A DNA stretch of 64,000 bases, taken from Streptomyces noursei ATCC 11455. GTDB taxonomy: Bacteria; Actinomycetota; Actinomycetes; Streptomycetales; Streptomycetaceae. A model generated the notes under the pieces. It did no database searches. It was given only the letters and a program-made list of their open reading frames with translations, and was not told where the DNA came from. The position numbers were made by a program, and so were the translations under genes. The stretch covers positions 3,472,001 through 3,536,000 of the forward strand of contig NZ_CP011533.1 of the NCBI RefSeq assembly GCF_001704275.1. The letters run 5' to 3'. Each line of letters begins with the position of its first letter. The stretch's first letter is position 1. This document shows, in pieces, positions 25,683 through 34,882 of the stretch.

Positions 25683-26116
25683 GCCGGTCGCCGCCGCAGT
25701 CCGAGGAGCGCCCGGGTGGCGGTGCCGGCCAGCGCCACCGCGGACAGCGCGGCGAGCAGGGTGCCGGCGAGGTAGGCCAGGGCGAGCGGCAGCCGCCCGG
25801 CGGCCACCAGGCGCTCGATGTCCACCGCGTAGGTGGAGAAGGTGGTGAAGCCGCCGAGGATGCCGGTGCCCAGGAACGGGCGGAGCAGCCGGTGGGCCGT
25901 CCACACCTCGGTGATCAGCACCATCAGGATGCCCATCAGCGCGCAGCCGACCACGTTGACCACGAGCGTGGTCCAGGGGAAGGCGGCCCCGGGGGTCGGC
26001 CAGAGCAGGCCGGCGGCGTAGCGGGCCGAGGCGCCGAGGGCACCGCCGACGGCCACCACGCCGATCACCGGCCACTCGCCCTGCCAGGGCAACGGCCGGC
26101 GGGCTCGCTCGTCCAT
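25679..26116 (-). CDS. crcB: CrcB/Fluc fluoride channel subunit (first copy)
   Basis: The protein has 145 residues, from the ATG at 26116, and is first in the crcB-DUF190-crcB operon. It has four transmembrane helices. [30 protein letters not shown] (the pore Asn) and [17 protein letters not shown] match the Fluc family. It is slightly longer at both ends than its partner. I looked for a fluoride riboswitch in the 5' region and did not find one. Confidence 0.92.
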   Translation of the reverse strand: MDERARRPLPWQGEWPVIGVVAVGGALGASARYAAGLLWPTPGAAFPWTTLVVNVVGCALMGILMVLITEVWTAHRLLRPFLGTGILGGFTTFSTYAVDIERLVAAGRLPLALAYLAGTLLAALSAVALAGTATRALLGLRRRPA

Positions 26117-26181
26117 GGATCCGTGGGTCTCCCTGTCTGTGTCCGGCGGGCCACCGCCGCCCCCAGGTTAAGCCTGATCAT

Positions 26182-26211
26182 TTGACACCGCTAAACATGG
26201 GATGTTCCCAT
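26182..26211. promoter_or_regulatory. TTGACA element and ATGGGA-TGT-TCCCAT dyad before the GntR gene
   Basis: A -35-like TTGACA (26182-26187) is followed by a perfect 6-bp dyad ATGGGA/TCCCAT with a 3-bp spacer (26197-26211). It sits in the crcB/gntR divergent gap. FadR-type regulators bind short dyads like this, so it may be the operator of the adjacent GntR gene. No good -10 is evident. Confidence 0.45.
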
Positions 26212-26290
26212 CACCGGTGGAATCGGGTGCCCTGACGACGGGCATCCGCCGTGAGCGGACCCGCGGAACGCGGACGAGAGGACGACGCCG

Positions 26291-27097
26291 ATGCCGCTGC
26301 GCAGCACCGCCCGCACCAGCCTCGTCGCGCTGGTCATCGAGCAGATGGAGCGGCTGATCGCCGACGGCGAGTGGCCGGTCGGCGCGAAGATCCCGGCCGA
26401 GCCGGTGCTCGTGGAGCAGTTGGACGTCGGCCGGAACACCGTCCGCGAGGCGGTCCGGGCCCTGGTGCACACCGGGATGCTGGAGCCGCGGCAGGGCGAC
26501 GGGACCTACGTCCGCGCCCGCAGCGGTTTCGGTGCCGCCGTCCAGCGCCGACTGCGCCGGGCCGCCAACTTGGAGGCGTACGAGGTCCGTTCCTGCCTGG
26601 AACGGGACGCCGCGCGGTATGCGGCCGAGCGCCGCACGGACGAGGACCTGGCCGCGCTGCGGGAGGCGCTGGCGGTGCGCGGCCGGGCCTGGGAGGCCGG
26701 CGACGTGCCCCGGTTCGTGGAGGCGGACGTGCGCTTCCACCGGGCGGTCGCGGCCGCCGCGCACAACAGCCTGCTGGCCGAGCTGTACGAGCAGTTCGGC
26801 GACGCCCTGCGGGAGGCGCTGGCGGCCGTGGTCGACACCCCGCTGCTGCCCGACGCGGTCCGCCACCAGTTCGACGCGCACGCCGCGATCGTCGACGCCA
26901 TCGAGGCCCGCGATCCGGACGCCGCCGAGCGGGCCGCGCTGGCGCACCTCGCGGAGGCCGCCGACGCCCTGCGCGAGCCGCCGGCGCGACCGGCGGACGA
27001 CGGCACTGAAGGCACGGGCACGGACACGGGCACGGGCACGGGCACGGGCACGGGCACGGACAGTAACGACGCGACACAGGAGGAAGACCGGTCATGA
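26291..27097 (+). CDS. GntR-family regulator, FadR/FCD subfamily
   Basis: The protein has 268 residues, from the ATG at 26291. The N-terminal wHTH reads LVIEQMERLIADGEWPVGAKIP, LDVGRNTVREAVRALVHTGMLEPRQGDGTYV. An all-helical FCD ligand domain follows (about residues 95-225), with the metal-ligand pattern VEADVRFHRAV, FDAHAAIVDAIEARD and ALAHLAEA. The C-terminus is a low-complexity Gly-Thr tail (GTGTGTGTGT) encoded by GGCACG hexamers. The stop overlaps the MFS start by 4 nt, so it most likely controls that exporter. Confidence 0.9.
   Translation: MPLRSTARTSLVALVIEQMERLIADGEWPVGAKIPAEPVLVEQLDVGRNTVREAVRALVHTGMLEPRQGDGTYVRARSGFGAAVQRRLRRAANLEAYEVRSCLERDAARYAAERRTDEDLAALREALAVRGRAWEAGDVPRFVEADVRFHRAVAAAAHNSLLAELYEQFGDALREALAAVVDTPLLPDAVRHQFDAHAAIVDAIEARDPDAAERAALAHLAEAADALREPPARPADDGTEGTGTDTGTGTGTGTGTDSNDATQEEDRS
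27011..27058 (+). repeat. GGCACG hexanucleotide repeat inside the GntR C-terminus
   Basis: Eight consecutive 6-bp units (GGCACG, one GACACG) encode the Gly-Thr tail of the regulator. Gain or loss of units keeps the reading frame. Confidence 0.9.
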
Positions 27098-28371
27098 CAC
27101 ACGGACCGGCATCGGCCATATCCAAGGCCGGGCCGCAGCCGGCCGGCGGGACGACGGCCCCGGCCGGGGACGCCCCCGCGCCCGCCGGCGCCACCGGCCG
27201 GCGGGCCCTCCACCTCGGCGCCGGCGTCGTCCTGCTGGCGCTGAACCTGCGCCCGGCGCTGGTCGCGGTCTCCCCGCTGGCCGACACCATCCGCGCCGAC
27301 AGCGGGATGTCGGCGGCCGCCACCAGCCTGCTGACCGCGCTGCCGCTGCTCTGCTTCGGGCTGCTGGCGCCGGTGGCGCCGCGGCTGGGCCGGCGCTTCG
27401 GCACGGAGCGGTCGCTGCTCGGCACCATGGTGCTGATCTGCCTGGGCACCGGGCTGCGGCTGCTGGACTCGGTGGTGGCGCTGTTCGCCGGGACCGTCGT
27501 GATCGGCGCCGGCATCGCCGTCGCCAACGTCCTGCTGCCCGGCCTGATCAAGCGGGACTTCCCGGCGAAGGCGGGCCTGATGACCGGGCTCTACTCGATG
27601 TCGCTGTTCGGCGGCGCGGCGCTGGCGGCCGGCGTCACCGTCCCGGTGCGGCAGGCCGCCGGGCTCTCCTGGCAGGCCACGCTGGCCTGTTGGGGCGCGC
27701 TGGCGGTGCTCGCGCTGGTCGCCTGGCTGCCGCAGGTCCGCTCCCGCGCCGCGGTGACGGAGGCCGCCGCCCGGCAGGCCGCGCACCCCGTCCGCGGCCT
27801 GTGGCGCTCCCCGCTGGCCTGGCAGGTCACGGCCTACATGGGGCTCCAGTCGCTGAGCTACTACGCGGCCGCCGCCTGGCTGCCGACCATCCTCAAGGAC
27901 GCCGGGATGAGCGCGGGCGACGCCGGCTGGATGCTGTCGTTCTCCTCGCTGTCGGGGATCGCGGGGTCGTTCCTGGCGCCGGTGATCGTCGGCCGCCGGC
28001 TGCGGGCCGGGACGCTGGCCGCGCTGGGCGCGGTGCTGTGCGCGGCGGGCTTCGCCGGGGTCTGGGCGGCGCCGGTCGGCGGCGCGTACCTGTGGATGAC
28101 GCTGCTGGGCCTGGGCCAGGGTGCGGCGATCAGCCTGGCGCTGCTGTTCATCGTCCAGCGCGCCCCGGACGCCCGGCGCACCGCCCAACTCTCCAGCATG
28201 GCCCAGTGCTTCGGCTACGTCCTGGCCGCCACCGGCCCGGCGGTGCTGGGCGCCGTCCACGACACCTCGGGCACCTGGGCGGTGCCGCTGGCGGTGCTGC
28301 TGGTGCTGTTGGTGCCGCAGGTGGCGGCGGGGTTCGGGGCCGCCCGGCCAGGGCACGTCGGGGAGCGGTGA
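27094..28371 (+). CDS. CynX/NimT-type MFS transporter
   Basis: The protein has 425 residues, with its start coupled to the GntR stop. After about 45 soluble residues there are 12 hydrophobic segments. LHLGAGVVLLALNLRPALVAVSPL and the sequence around SGMSAAATSLLTALPLLCFG match the CynX/NimT family (cyanate/2-nitroimidazole-type permeases). Known or proposed roles of relatives are efflux or uptake of small organic ions. The substrate here is unknown. Regulation by the upstream FCD regulator is implied by the overlap. Confidence 0.88.
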   Translation: MTHGPASAISKAGPQPAGGTTAPAGDAPAPAGATGRRALHLGAGVVLLALNLRPALVAVSPLADTIRADSGMSAAATSLLTALPLLCFGLLAPVAPRLGRRFGTERSLLGTMVLICLGTGLRLLDSVVALFAGTVVIGAGIAVANVLLPGLIKRDFPAKAGLMTGLYSMSLFGGAALAAGVTVPVRQAAGLSWQATLACWGALAVLALVAWLPQVRSRAAVTEAAARQAAHPVRGLWRSPLAWQVTAYMGLQSLSYYAAAAWLPTILKDAGMSAGDAGWMLSFSSLSGIAGSFLAPVIVGRRLRAGTLAALGAVLCAAGFAGVWAAPVGGAYLWMTLLGLGQGAAISLALLFIVQRAPDARRTAQLSSMAQCFGYVLAATGPAVLGAVHDTSGTWAVPLAVLLVLLVPQVAAGFGAARPGHVGER

Positions 28372-28411
28372 GCGCCCGTCACAGCGCCCCGCACCCGGCC
28401 CCGTAACGGTG

Positions 28412-29503
28412 TTACAGCCAGCCGTTCCGCTTGAATCCGCGGTGCATCAGCGCGCAGATCGCCACCATCACGACCATCACCAGCGGATAGCCGAAGGTCC
28501 AGCTCTTCTCCGGCATGTACTCGAAGTTCATGCCGTAGACGCCGGTGACCATGGTGGGGACGGCCAGGATCGCCGCCCAGGCGGACATCCGACGCATCGC
28601 GTCGTTCTGGGCGTTGGCGACCTGGGCGAGGTGTGCCTGGAGTATCGAGTTGAGCAGTTCGTCGAAGCCGGTGATCCGCTCGCGGACCTGGTCGAGGTGG
28701 TCCGCGACGTCCCGGAAGTAGGTCTTGATCCGGGGGTCGATGAACTGCAGCGAGCGGGTCGCCAGCTCCTGGAGGGGGCGGTCCAGCGGGGTCACCGCCC
28801 GCTTGAACTCCAGCAGTTCGCGCTTGAGCTGGTAGATCCGGTCGGCGCCGCGGCTGCCGCGGACCGAGAAGACCTCGCTCTCGACGTCGTCGATGTCGTC
28901 CTGGACGGCGGCGGCGACGTCGAGGTAGTCGTCCACGACGAGGTCGGCGATGGCGTGCAGCACCGCGGACGGACCGAGCGCGAGCTGCTCCGGGTCGCGC
29001 TCCAGCTGCTCGCGCAGCGGGCCCAGCGAACCGTGACCGCCGTGCCGCACCGTGATCACGAAGTCGACGCCGGTGAAGACCATGATCTCGCCGGTGTCGA
29101 CGACCTCGCTGGTGTCGGTGAGCTGGTCGTGTTCGACGTAGCGGACGGTCTTGAAGACGGTGAACAGCGAGTCGTCGTAGTGCTCCAGCTTGGGGCGCTG
29201 GTGGGCGTGGACGGCGTCCTCGACGGCGAGCGGGTGCAGCCCGAACAGCTCGACGATGCCGGCGAACTCCACCTCGGACGGCTCGTGCAGACCGATCCAC
29301 ACAAAGCCGTCACCGGACTCCCGGACCTGCCGGATCGCCTCGTGCGCCGGCTGGTGGCCGTCCTGGCGCGCGCCCGCCACATAGACCGCGCAGTTCACCA
29401 CGGCCGTACCGAGCGGCGAGCGGGCCGGGTGGCTGAGGTCCACCCCGCCCTGTCGCGGCTGCGGCAGCCGGGCGGCTTTGCGGAGGTTGCTGATCATCGA
29501 CAC
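28412..29503 (-). CDS. corA: CorA-family magnesium/cobalt transporter
   Basis: The protein has 363 residues. The GTG at 29503 gives VSMISNLRK; an ATG at 29497 is the alternative, and no clear ribosome-binding site favours either. The cytosolic alpha/beta funnel (LHEPSEVEFAGIVELFGLHPLAVEDAVHAHQRPKLE) and the long helices lead to two C-terminal membrane helices. The selectivity motif lies in VTGVYGMNFEYMPE (GMN). It forms a pentameric divalent-cation channel. The gene is convergent with the MFS gene and separated by 40 nt. Confidence 0.93.
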   Translation of the reverse strand: MSMISNLRKAARLPQPRQGGVDLSHPARSPLGTAVVNCAVYVAGARQDGHQPAHEAIRQVRESGDGFVWIGLHEPSEVEFAGIVELFGLHPLAVEDAVHAHQRPKLEHYDDSLFTVFKTVRYVEHDQLTDTSEVVDTGEIMVFTGVDFVITVRHGGHGSLGPLREQLERDPEQLALGPSAVLHAIADLVVDDYLDVAAAVQDDIDDVESEVFSVRGSRGADRIYQLKRELLEFKRAVTPLDRPLQELATRSLQFIDPRIKTYFRDVADHLDQVRERITGFDELLNSILQAHLAQVANAQNDAMRRMSAWAAILAVPTMVTGVYGMNFEYMPEKSWTFGYPLVMVVMVAICALMHRGFKRNGWL

Positions 29504-29636
29504 CCGGCAAGTATCGCCCGTAGGGGCGCGCGGACGGTACGGCCGGGGCTCGATTTTGCGGACTCCGCACCCGGTCGTGGGCCGCGCCGTGCCGTCCGTT
29601 TGCCCGCACGCCCCGGGCGTGCGCCCCGCGCGTCCG

Positions 29637-31172
29637 TCAGGGGACGAGCGCCGGCTGGTCGGCCGCGACCGGGGCCGACGCCGCCGCGGCGGGCGCCCCC
29701 GGCTCCTCCTGGGCCGGGCCGCCGGCACGAGCTCGCCGGGGCAGCCGGAACAGCAGGCCGAGGACGAGCACCAGCCCGCCGGCGATCCACCACAGGGCGT
29801 GCGTGGTGGCGGCCACGAAGCCCGCGCGCCCCGGCCCGTCCACCGCGCCGAAGAACGCCACCGACGACAGCGCCAGGCCCAGCGCCATGCCCACCTGGCC
29901 GGTGGTGTTGAAGATGCCGGAGGCCGAGCCGGAGTGCCGGACCGGCACCTCGGAGAGCACCGCGTCGGTGATCGGCGCGACGATCAGCCCCATGCCGGCG
30001 CCCATCAGGACCATCGCCGGGACCATCTGCCAGGACTGCATGGCGGTGCCGTAGTGGTCGGCCTGCCAGAGGTAGAGCAGGGCGCCGACGAGCATGATCA
30101 GCGCACCGGCCTGGAGCACCGCGCGGCCGAACCGGGGCACCAGCTTCTGCACCGACAGGCCGGCCGCGGCGGAGCAGGCCAGCGAGAACGGCAGACCGGT
30201 CAGCCCGGCGTGCAGCGGCCCCCAGCCCAGCCCGAGCTGCATGTAGAGCGTCCAGATCAGGAAGAACAGTCCGCTGACCGCGCCGAAGAGGAGCTGGACG
30301 CCGACGCCCGCCGCGAAGGTCCTGATCCGGAACAGCGAGAGCTCGACCAGCGGCGAGCCGTCCTTGCGGGCCTTGTGCCGCTCGTAGCGGACGAAGCCGG
30401 CGAGGACCAGCGGACCGGCCGCCATGGCGACGAAGCCCCAGACGGGCCAGCCGGCCTCGCGGCCGTGGGTGAGCGGGTAGAGCACCAGCAGCAGCCCGAC
30501 GGTGAGCAGCGCGGTGCCGACCAGGTCGAGGCGGAGCGCGGTGTCCGACCGTGACTCGGTGAGGAAGCGGCGGCCGAGCAGGATCCCGACCAGGCCGACC
30601 GGGAGGTTGATCAGGAAGATCGGCCGCCACTCCAGGCCGAAGAGGTTCCCCTGGGTGAGCAGCGCGCCGATCAGCGGGCCGCAGACCGCGCCCAGGCCGA
30701 CCACCGCGCCGAACATCCCGAAGACCTTGCCGCGCTCGTGGGCCGGGAAGCTGACGTGGATGATCGCCAGCACCTGCGGCACCATCAGCGCCGCCATCGC
30801 GCCCTGGAGCACCCGCGCGGCGACCAGCATCGCCGGGTCCGCGGCCAGGCCGCACAGTGCCGAGGCGACGGTGAAGCCGCCCATGCCGATCAGGAAGAAC
30901 TTCTTACGGCCGTGGATGTCGCCGAGCCGGCCGCCGGTGATCAGGCCGATGGCGAAGGCCAGCGCGTATCCGGCAGTGATCCATTGCAGGGCGCCGAAGC
31001 CGGCGCCGGTGTCCTGCTGGATGTTGGGCAGCGCGATGTTGACGATCGTCGCGTCGACCAAATCCATGAAGCTCGCGGTCAGGACGACGGCGAGGGCTAT
31101 CCACCGCCTGCGGTCGGCGGACGCGGGCGCGTCGCCCACCGGTGCGGCGGGGGTCGGGTCGGACGGGGTCAT
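29637..31172 (-). CDS. DHA2-family (14-TMS) multidrug MFS exporter
   Basis: The protein has 511 residues, from the ATG at 31172. It has fourteen hydrophobic segments. Motif A is GGRLGDIHGRKKFFLIG. VDATIVNIALPNIQQDTG is the typical D1 region of drug:H+ antiporter-2 members. Motif C-like GMFGAVVGLGAVCGPLIGALL is also present. It exports drugs or dyes at the cost of protons; the substrate is not predictable. It is divergent from a WYL-domain regulator across 152 bp containing a TAGGAC/GTCCTA dyad, so that regulator probably controls it. Confidence 0.93.
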   Translation of the reverse strand: MTPSDPTPAAPVGDAPASADRRRWIALAVVLTASFMDLVDATIVNIALPNIQQDTGAGFGALQWITAGYALAFAIGLITGGRLGDIHGRKKFFLIGMGGFTVASALCGLAADPAMLVAARVLQGAMAALMVPQVLAIIHVSFPAHERGKVFGMFGAVVGLGAVCGPLIGALLTQGNLFGLEWRPIFLINLPVGLVGILLGRRFLTESRSDTALRLDLVGTALLTVGLLLVLYPLTHGREAGWPVWGFVAMAAGPLVLAGFVRYERHKARKDGSPLVELSLFRIRTFAAGVGVQLLFGAVSGLFFLIWTLYMQLGLGWGPLHAGLTGLPFSLACSAAAGLSVQKLVPRFGRAVLQAGALIMLVGALLYLWQADHYGTAMQSWQMVPAMVLMGAGMGLIVAPITDAVLSEVPVRHSGSASGIFNTTGQVGMALGLALSSVAFFGAVDGPGRAGFVAATTHALWWIAGGLVLVLGLLFRLPRRARAGGPAQEEPGAPAAAASAPVAADQPALVP

Positions 31173-31282
31173 GCGGGGACTCCTGGTGGTGCCGTGGGCG
31201 AGCGGAAAGGGGACGTCCGGGGCGGCACGCGCTGCGCTGACGGCGCGTACCGCCCCGGACATCCCCGACACTAGGCGCCGTC

Positions 31283-31301
31283 TAGGACAGCTCCCGTCCT
31301 A
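31283..31301. promoter_or_regulatory. TAGGAC-N7-GTCCTA dyad between exporter and WYL regulator
   Basis: A perfect 6-bp inverted repeat (31283-31288, 31296-31301) lies 24 nt before the WYL regulator start in the divergent region. A further CTAGG lies just upstream at 31271. It is a plausible operator for the regulator acting on both genes. Confidence 0.5.
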
Positions 31302-31324
31302 CTTCCTCGGTCATCATCGTCCCC

Positions 31325-32347
31325 ATGAGTGAGACATCGGCACGTCTGCTGAACCTGTTGTCGCTGCTCCAGACGCCCCGGGAATGGCCGGGGCGGGAGC
31401 TCGCCGACCGGCTGCGGGTGACCACCCGGACCATCCGCCGCGACATCGAGCGGCTGCGCGAGCTGGGCTATCCGGTGCACGCCACGATGGGCGCCGAGGG
31501 CGGCTACCGGCTGGCCGCGGGCACCGCCATGCCGCCACTGCTGCTGGACGACGAGGAGGCGGTGGCCATCGCGGTGGGCCTGCGCTCGACGGCGGGGCAC
31601 ACCATCGCGGGCATCGAGGAGGCGTCGGTCCGGGCGCTGGCCAAACTGGAGCAGGTGCTGCCGACCCGGCTGCGGCGGCGGGTGGCCACGCTCGGCACGG
31701 CGACCGTCCCGATGCCGTCCGGCGACGGCCCCACCGTCGACCCGGAGCACCTGGCGGTGCTGGCCGCCGCGATCGCCAACCACGAGCGGGTGCGCTTCCG
31801 CTACCGCGCCGGCGCGGGCGACCTCAGCCGGCGCCTGGTGGAGCCGCACCGGCTGGTGGCGGCGGGCCGCCGCTGGTACCTGGTGGCGTTCGACAACGAC
31901 CGCGACGACTGGCGGATCTTCCGGGTGGACCGGCTGAGCGAGCCGTTCGCCACCGGTGCGCGGACCGCGCCGCGCGAGCTGCCGGCCGCCGACGCCGGAG
32001 CGTACGTCCGTGAGCGGATGCGCGGCATGGCGGGGATGACGGCGACCTATCGGGCGGTGGCTACGGTCCACGGGCCGGCCGAGGAGGTGGCGGCCCGGCT
32101 CGGCGGCCCGGCGGCGGGCCGGGTCGAGCCGCTCGACGAGGGCAGCTGCCGCTGGCACAGCGCGCCCGACTCGCTGGAGTGGCTGGCGCTGCGGCTGGCG
32201 CTGCTGGGCCGGGAGTTCACCGTGCACGAGCCGGCCGAGCTGGCCGGATATGTACGGGAGATGGGTGGCCGGATGATGCGGGCGGGCGGCGCCACCGAGA
32301 CCGACGCCACGCCGGAACCCTCTTCCGAGAATACCCCAGGGGGGTAA
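31325..32347 (+). CDS. YafY-type WYL-domain transcriptional regulator
   Basis: The protein has 340 residues, from the ATG at 31325. The N-terminal wHTH is [46 protein letters not shown]. The WYL domain (about 140-220) has [50 protein letters not shown]-like C-terminal domain follows. WYL domains sense nucleic-acid or small-molecule ligands in several systems. It is divergent from the DHA2 exporter, its likely target. Its stop codon is part of the CsoR-like box in front of the copper ATPase. Confidence 0.9.
   Translation: MSETSARLLNLLSLLQTPREWPGRELADRLRVTTRTIRRDIERLRELGYPVHATMGAEGGYRLAAGTAMPPLLLDDEEAVAIAVGLRSTAGHTIAGIEEASVRALAKLEQVLPTRLRRRVATLGTATVPMPSGDGPTVDPEHLAVLAAAIANHERVRFRYRAGAGDLSRRLVEPHRLVAAGRRWYLVAFDNDRDDWRIFRVDRLSEPFATGARTAPRELPAADAGAYVRERMRGMAGMTATYRAVATVHGPAEEVAARLGGPAAGRVEPLDEGSCRWHSAPDSLEWLALRLALLGREFTVHEPAELAGYVREMGGRMMRAGGATETDATPEPSSENTPGG
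32332..32346 (+). promoter_or_regulatory. CsoR-like copper operator
   Basis: TACCCC-AGG-GGGGTA (32332-32346) is a perfect 6-bp dyad of the TACCC...GGGTA type bound by actinobacterial CsoR repressors. It lies 90 nt before the copper ATPase start and coincides with the last codons and the stop of the WYL gene. No csoR gene is in the window. Confidence 0.75.
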
Positions 32348-32435
32348 AGTGTCGGTGGGGTCGGCGGAAGGTGGACGGGACGCCGGCCGCCACCGGTGCC
32401 GCACGGCCCCACGAACAGGAGGAGGAGCAGCCGTC

Positions 32436-34712
32436 ATGACCACCGCGATCGATGGGCCCGTGGTCGAGCTGGAGATCGGCGGTATGACCTGCGCCTCGTG
32501 CGCGGCCCGCATCGAGAAGAAGCTCAACCGCATGGACGGGGTCACCGCCACCGTCAACTACGCCACCGAGAAGGCGCAGGTGACGCTCGCGGAGGACAGC
32601 GGCGTGGGCACCGCCGACCTGATCGCCACCGTGGAGAAGACCGGCTACACCGCCGCGGTCCCCGCGCCGCCCGCCCCGGAACCGCCCGCCGACGGCGCCG
32701 AGCCCTGCCCGGCGGCGGAGGAGGCCGACGGCCCGCTCGCCGCGCTGCGGCAGCGGCTGCTCGTCTCCCTGGCGCTCTCCGTGCCGGTGATCCTGATGGC
32801 GATGGTCCCGGCGCTCCAGTTCACCAACTGGCAGTGGCTGTCGCTCACCCTGGCCGCCCCCGTGGTGGCCTACGGGGCGTGGCCGTTCCACCGGGCCGCC
32901 TGGACCAACCTGCGGCACGGGGCGGCCACCATGGACACCCTGATCTCCATGGGCACCCTCGCCGCCTTCGGCTGGTCGCTGTGGGCACTGTTCTTCGGTA
33001 CGGCCGGGATGCCCGGCATGACCCACCCCTTCGAGCTGACCATCGCCCGCACCGACGGCAGCGGCGCCATCTACCTGGAGGCCGCGGCCGGCGTCACCAC
33101 CTTCATCCTGGCCGGCCGGTACTTCGAGGCCCGCGCCAAGCGGAAGGCCGGCGCGGCCCTGCGGGCCCTGCTGGAACTGGGCGCCAAGGACGTCGCGGTG
33201 CTCCGCGCCGGCAAGGAGGTCCGGATCCCCGTCGGCGAGCTGCGGGTGGGCGACCGGTTCGTGCTCCGGCCCGGAGAGAAGATCGCCACCGACGGCCGGG
33301 TGGTGGAGGGCTCCTCCGCCGTGGACGCCTCGATGCTCACCGGCGAGTCCGTCCCCGTGGAGGTCGCCCCCGGCGACACCGTCACCGGCGCCACCGTCAA
33401 CGCGGGCGGCCGGCTGGTCGTCGAGGCCACCCGGATCGGCGCGGACACCCAGCTCGCCCGGATGGCCAGGCTGGTGGAGGACGCCCAGAACGGCAAGGCG
33501 GCGGCCCAGCGGCTCGCCGACAGGATCTCCGCCGTCTTCGTCCCGATCGTCATCGCACTCGCCCTGGCCACCCTCGGCTTCTGGCTCGGCACCGGCCACG
33601 GCGCGGTCGCCGCGTTCACCGCCGCGGTCGCGGTGCTGATCATCGCCTGCCCGTGCGCCCTGGGGCTCGCCACGCCGACCGCGCTGATGGTCGGCACCGG
33701 CCGCGGCGCCCAGCTCGGCATCCTGCTCAAGGGGCCGGAGGTGCTGGAGACCACCCGCGCCGTCGACACCGTCGTCCTGGACAAGACCGGCACCGTCACC
33801 ACCGGCGTGATGGCCCTGACCGGCGTCCACCTCGCCGACGGGGTGACCCGCACGCAGGCGCTGCGGCTGGCCGGCGCCCTGGAGCACTCCTCCGAGCACC
33901 CGATCGCCCGCGCCCTGGCCACCGCCGCCCAGGAGGCCGAGCCGACCGGCACCCTGCCGGCCCCCGAGGGCTTCACCAACGTCCCCGGCCTCGGCGTCCG
34001 CGGCTCCGTCGAGGGGCACTCCGTCCTGGTCGGCCGGGAACGCCTGCTCAACGACCGCGGCCAGCAGCTGCCGTCCGCGCTGGCCGCCGCCAAGGACGCC
34101 GCCGAGCGGGCCGGGCACACCGCGGTCGTGGTCGGCTGGGACGGCGCGGCCCGCGCCGTGCTGGTGGTCTCCGACGCGGTCAAGCCCACCAGCGCCGAAG
34201 CGGTCCGCCGGCTGCGCGCGCTGGGCCTGACCCCGGTCCTGCTGACCGGTGACAACCGGGCGGTCGCCGAGTCGGTCGCCGCGGAGGTCGGCATCGACGA
34301 GGTGATCGCCGAGGTCCTGCCCGAGGACAAGGTGGCCGTCGTCGAGCGCCTCCAGGCCGAGGGCCGCTCAGTCGCCATGGTCGGCGACGGCGTCAACGAC
34401 GCCGCGGCGCTGGCCCGCGCCGACCTCGGTCTGGCGATGGGCACCGGCACCGACGCCGCCATCGAGGCCGGCGACCTCACCCTCGTCCGCGGCGACCTGC
34501 GCGCCGCGGCGGACGCCATCCGGCTCGCCCGGGCCACCCTCGGCACCATCCGCGCCAACCTCTTCTGGGCGTTCGGCTACAACGTGGCCGCGCTGCCGCT
34601 GGCCGCGGCGGGCCTGCTCAACCCCATGATCGCCGGCGCCGCGATGGCCTTCTCCTCGGTCTTCGTGGTCGGCAACAGCCTGCGCCTGCGGCGGTTCCGC
34701 GCCCTGGCCTGA
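32436..34712 (+). CDS. copA: Copper-translocating P1B-type ATPase
   Basis: The protein has 758 residues. The ATG at 32436 follows an AGGAGGAGGAG tract. It has one N-terminal heavy-metal-binding domain ([10 protein letters not shown], Cys19/Cys22) and eight membrane helices. The ion-pathway motif is ACPCALG. The actuator loop has [11 protein letters not shown], the phosphorylation site is [29 protein letters not shown] lies in the nucleotide domain, and the hinge is [20 protein letters not shown]. It exports Cu(I) across the membrane. Copper-responsive control is suggested by the CsoR-like box upstream. No copZ chaperone gene is adjacent. Confidence 0.94.
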   Translation: MTTAIDGPVVELEIGGMTCASCAARIEKKLNRMDGVTATVNYATEKAQVTLAEDSGVGTADLIATVEKTGYTAAVPAPPAPEPPADGAEPCPAAEEADGPLAALRQRLLVSLALSVPVILMAMVPALQFTNWQWLSLTLAAPVVAYGAWPFHRAAWTNLRHGAATMDTLISMGTLAAFGWSLWALFFGTAGMPGMTHPFELTIARTDGSGAIYLEAAAGVTTFILAGRYFEARAKRKAGAALRALLELGAKDVAVLRAGKEVRIPVGELRVGDRFVLRPGEKIATDGRVVEGSSAVDASMLTGESVPVEVAPGDTVTGATVNAGGRLVVEATRIGADTQLARMARLVEDAQNGKAAAQRLADRISAVFVPIVIALALATLGFWLGTGHGAVAAFTAAVAVLIIACPCALGLATPTALMVGTGRGAQLGILLKGPEVLETTRAVDTVVLDKTGTVTTGVMALTGVHLADGVTRTQALRLAGALEHSSEHPIARALATAAQEAEPTGTLPAPEGFTNVPGLGVRGSVEGHSVLVGRERLLNDRGQQLPSALAAAKDAAERAGHTAVVVGWDGAARAVLVVSDAVKPTSAEAVRRLRALGLTPVLLTGDNRAVAESVAAEVGIDEVIAEVLPEDKVAVVERLQAEGRSVAMVGDGVNDAAALARADLGLAMGTGTDAAIEAGDLTLVRGDLRAAADAIRLARATLGTIRANLFWAFGYNVAALPLAAAGLLNPMIAGAAMAFSSVFVVGNSLRLRRFRALA

Positions 34713-34725
34713 GCCCCCGAGGGCC

Positions 34726-34766
34726 GTCCCGGCCCCGGCCGCGCATCGCGCCGCCGGGGCCGGGAC
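34726..34766 (+). terminator. Hairpin terminator after the copper ATPase gene
   Basis: GTCCCGGCCCCGGC (34726-34739) pairs perfectly over 14 bp with GCCGGGGCCGGGAC (34753-34766), beginning 14 nt after the stop codon. Confidence 0.85.
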
Positions 34767-34882
34767 GCGTCGGAAGCCTCCAGTTCTCGGCGCCGAACGT
34801 TGGCGGTTCGCACATCCTTCCGGCGTCGACGAGCGGCGAGACTGTGCGGGTACCGCCCGCTCCACGTACCGCAGGGGACCTC

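Noticed and set aside
26117..26180. Fluoride riboswitch upstream of crcB
   Set aside because: The leader lacks the conserved GGNGAUGG and CUGAUG elements of the fluoride aptamer on the minus strand.
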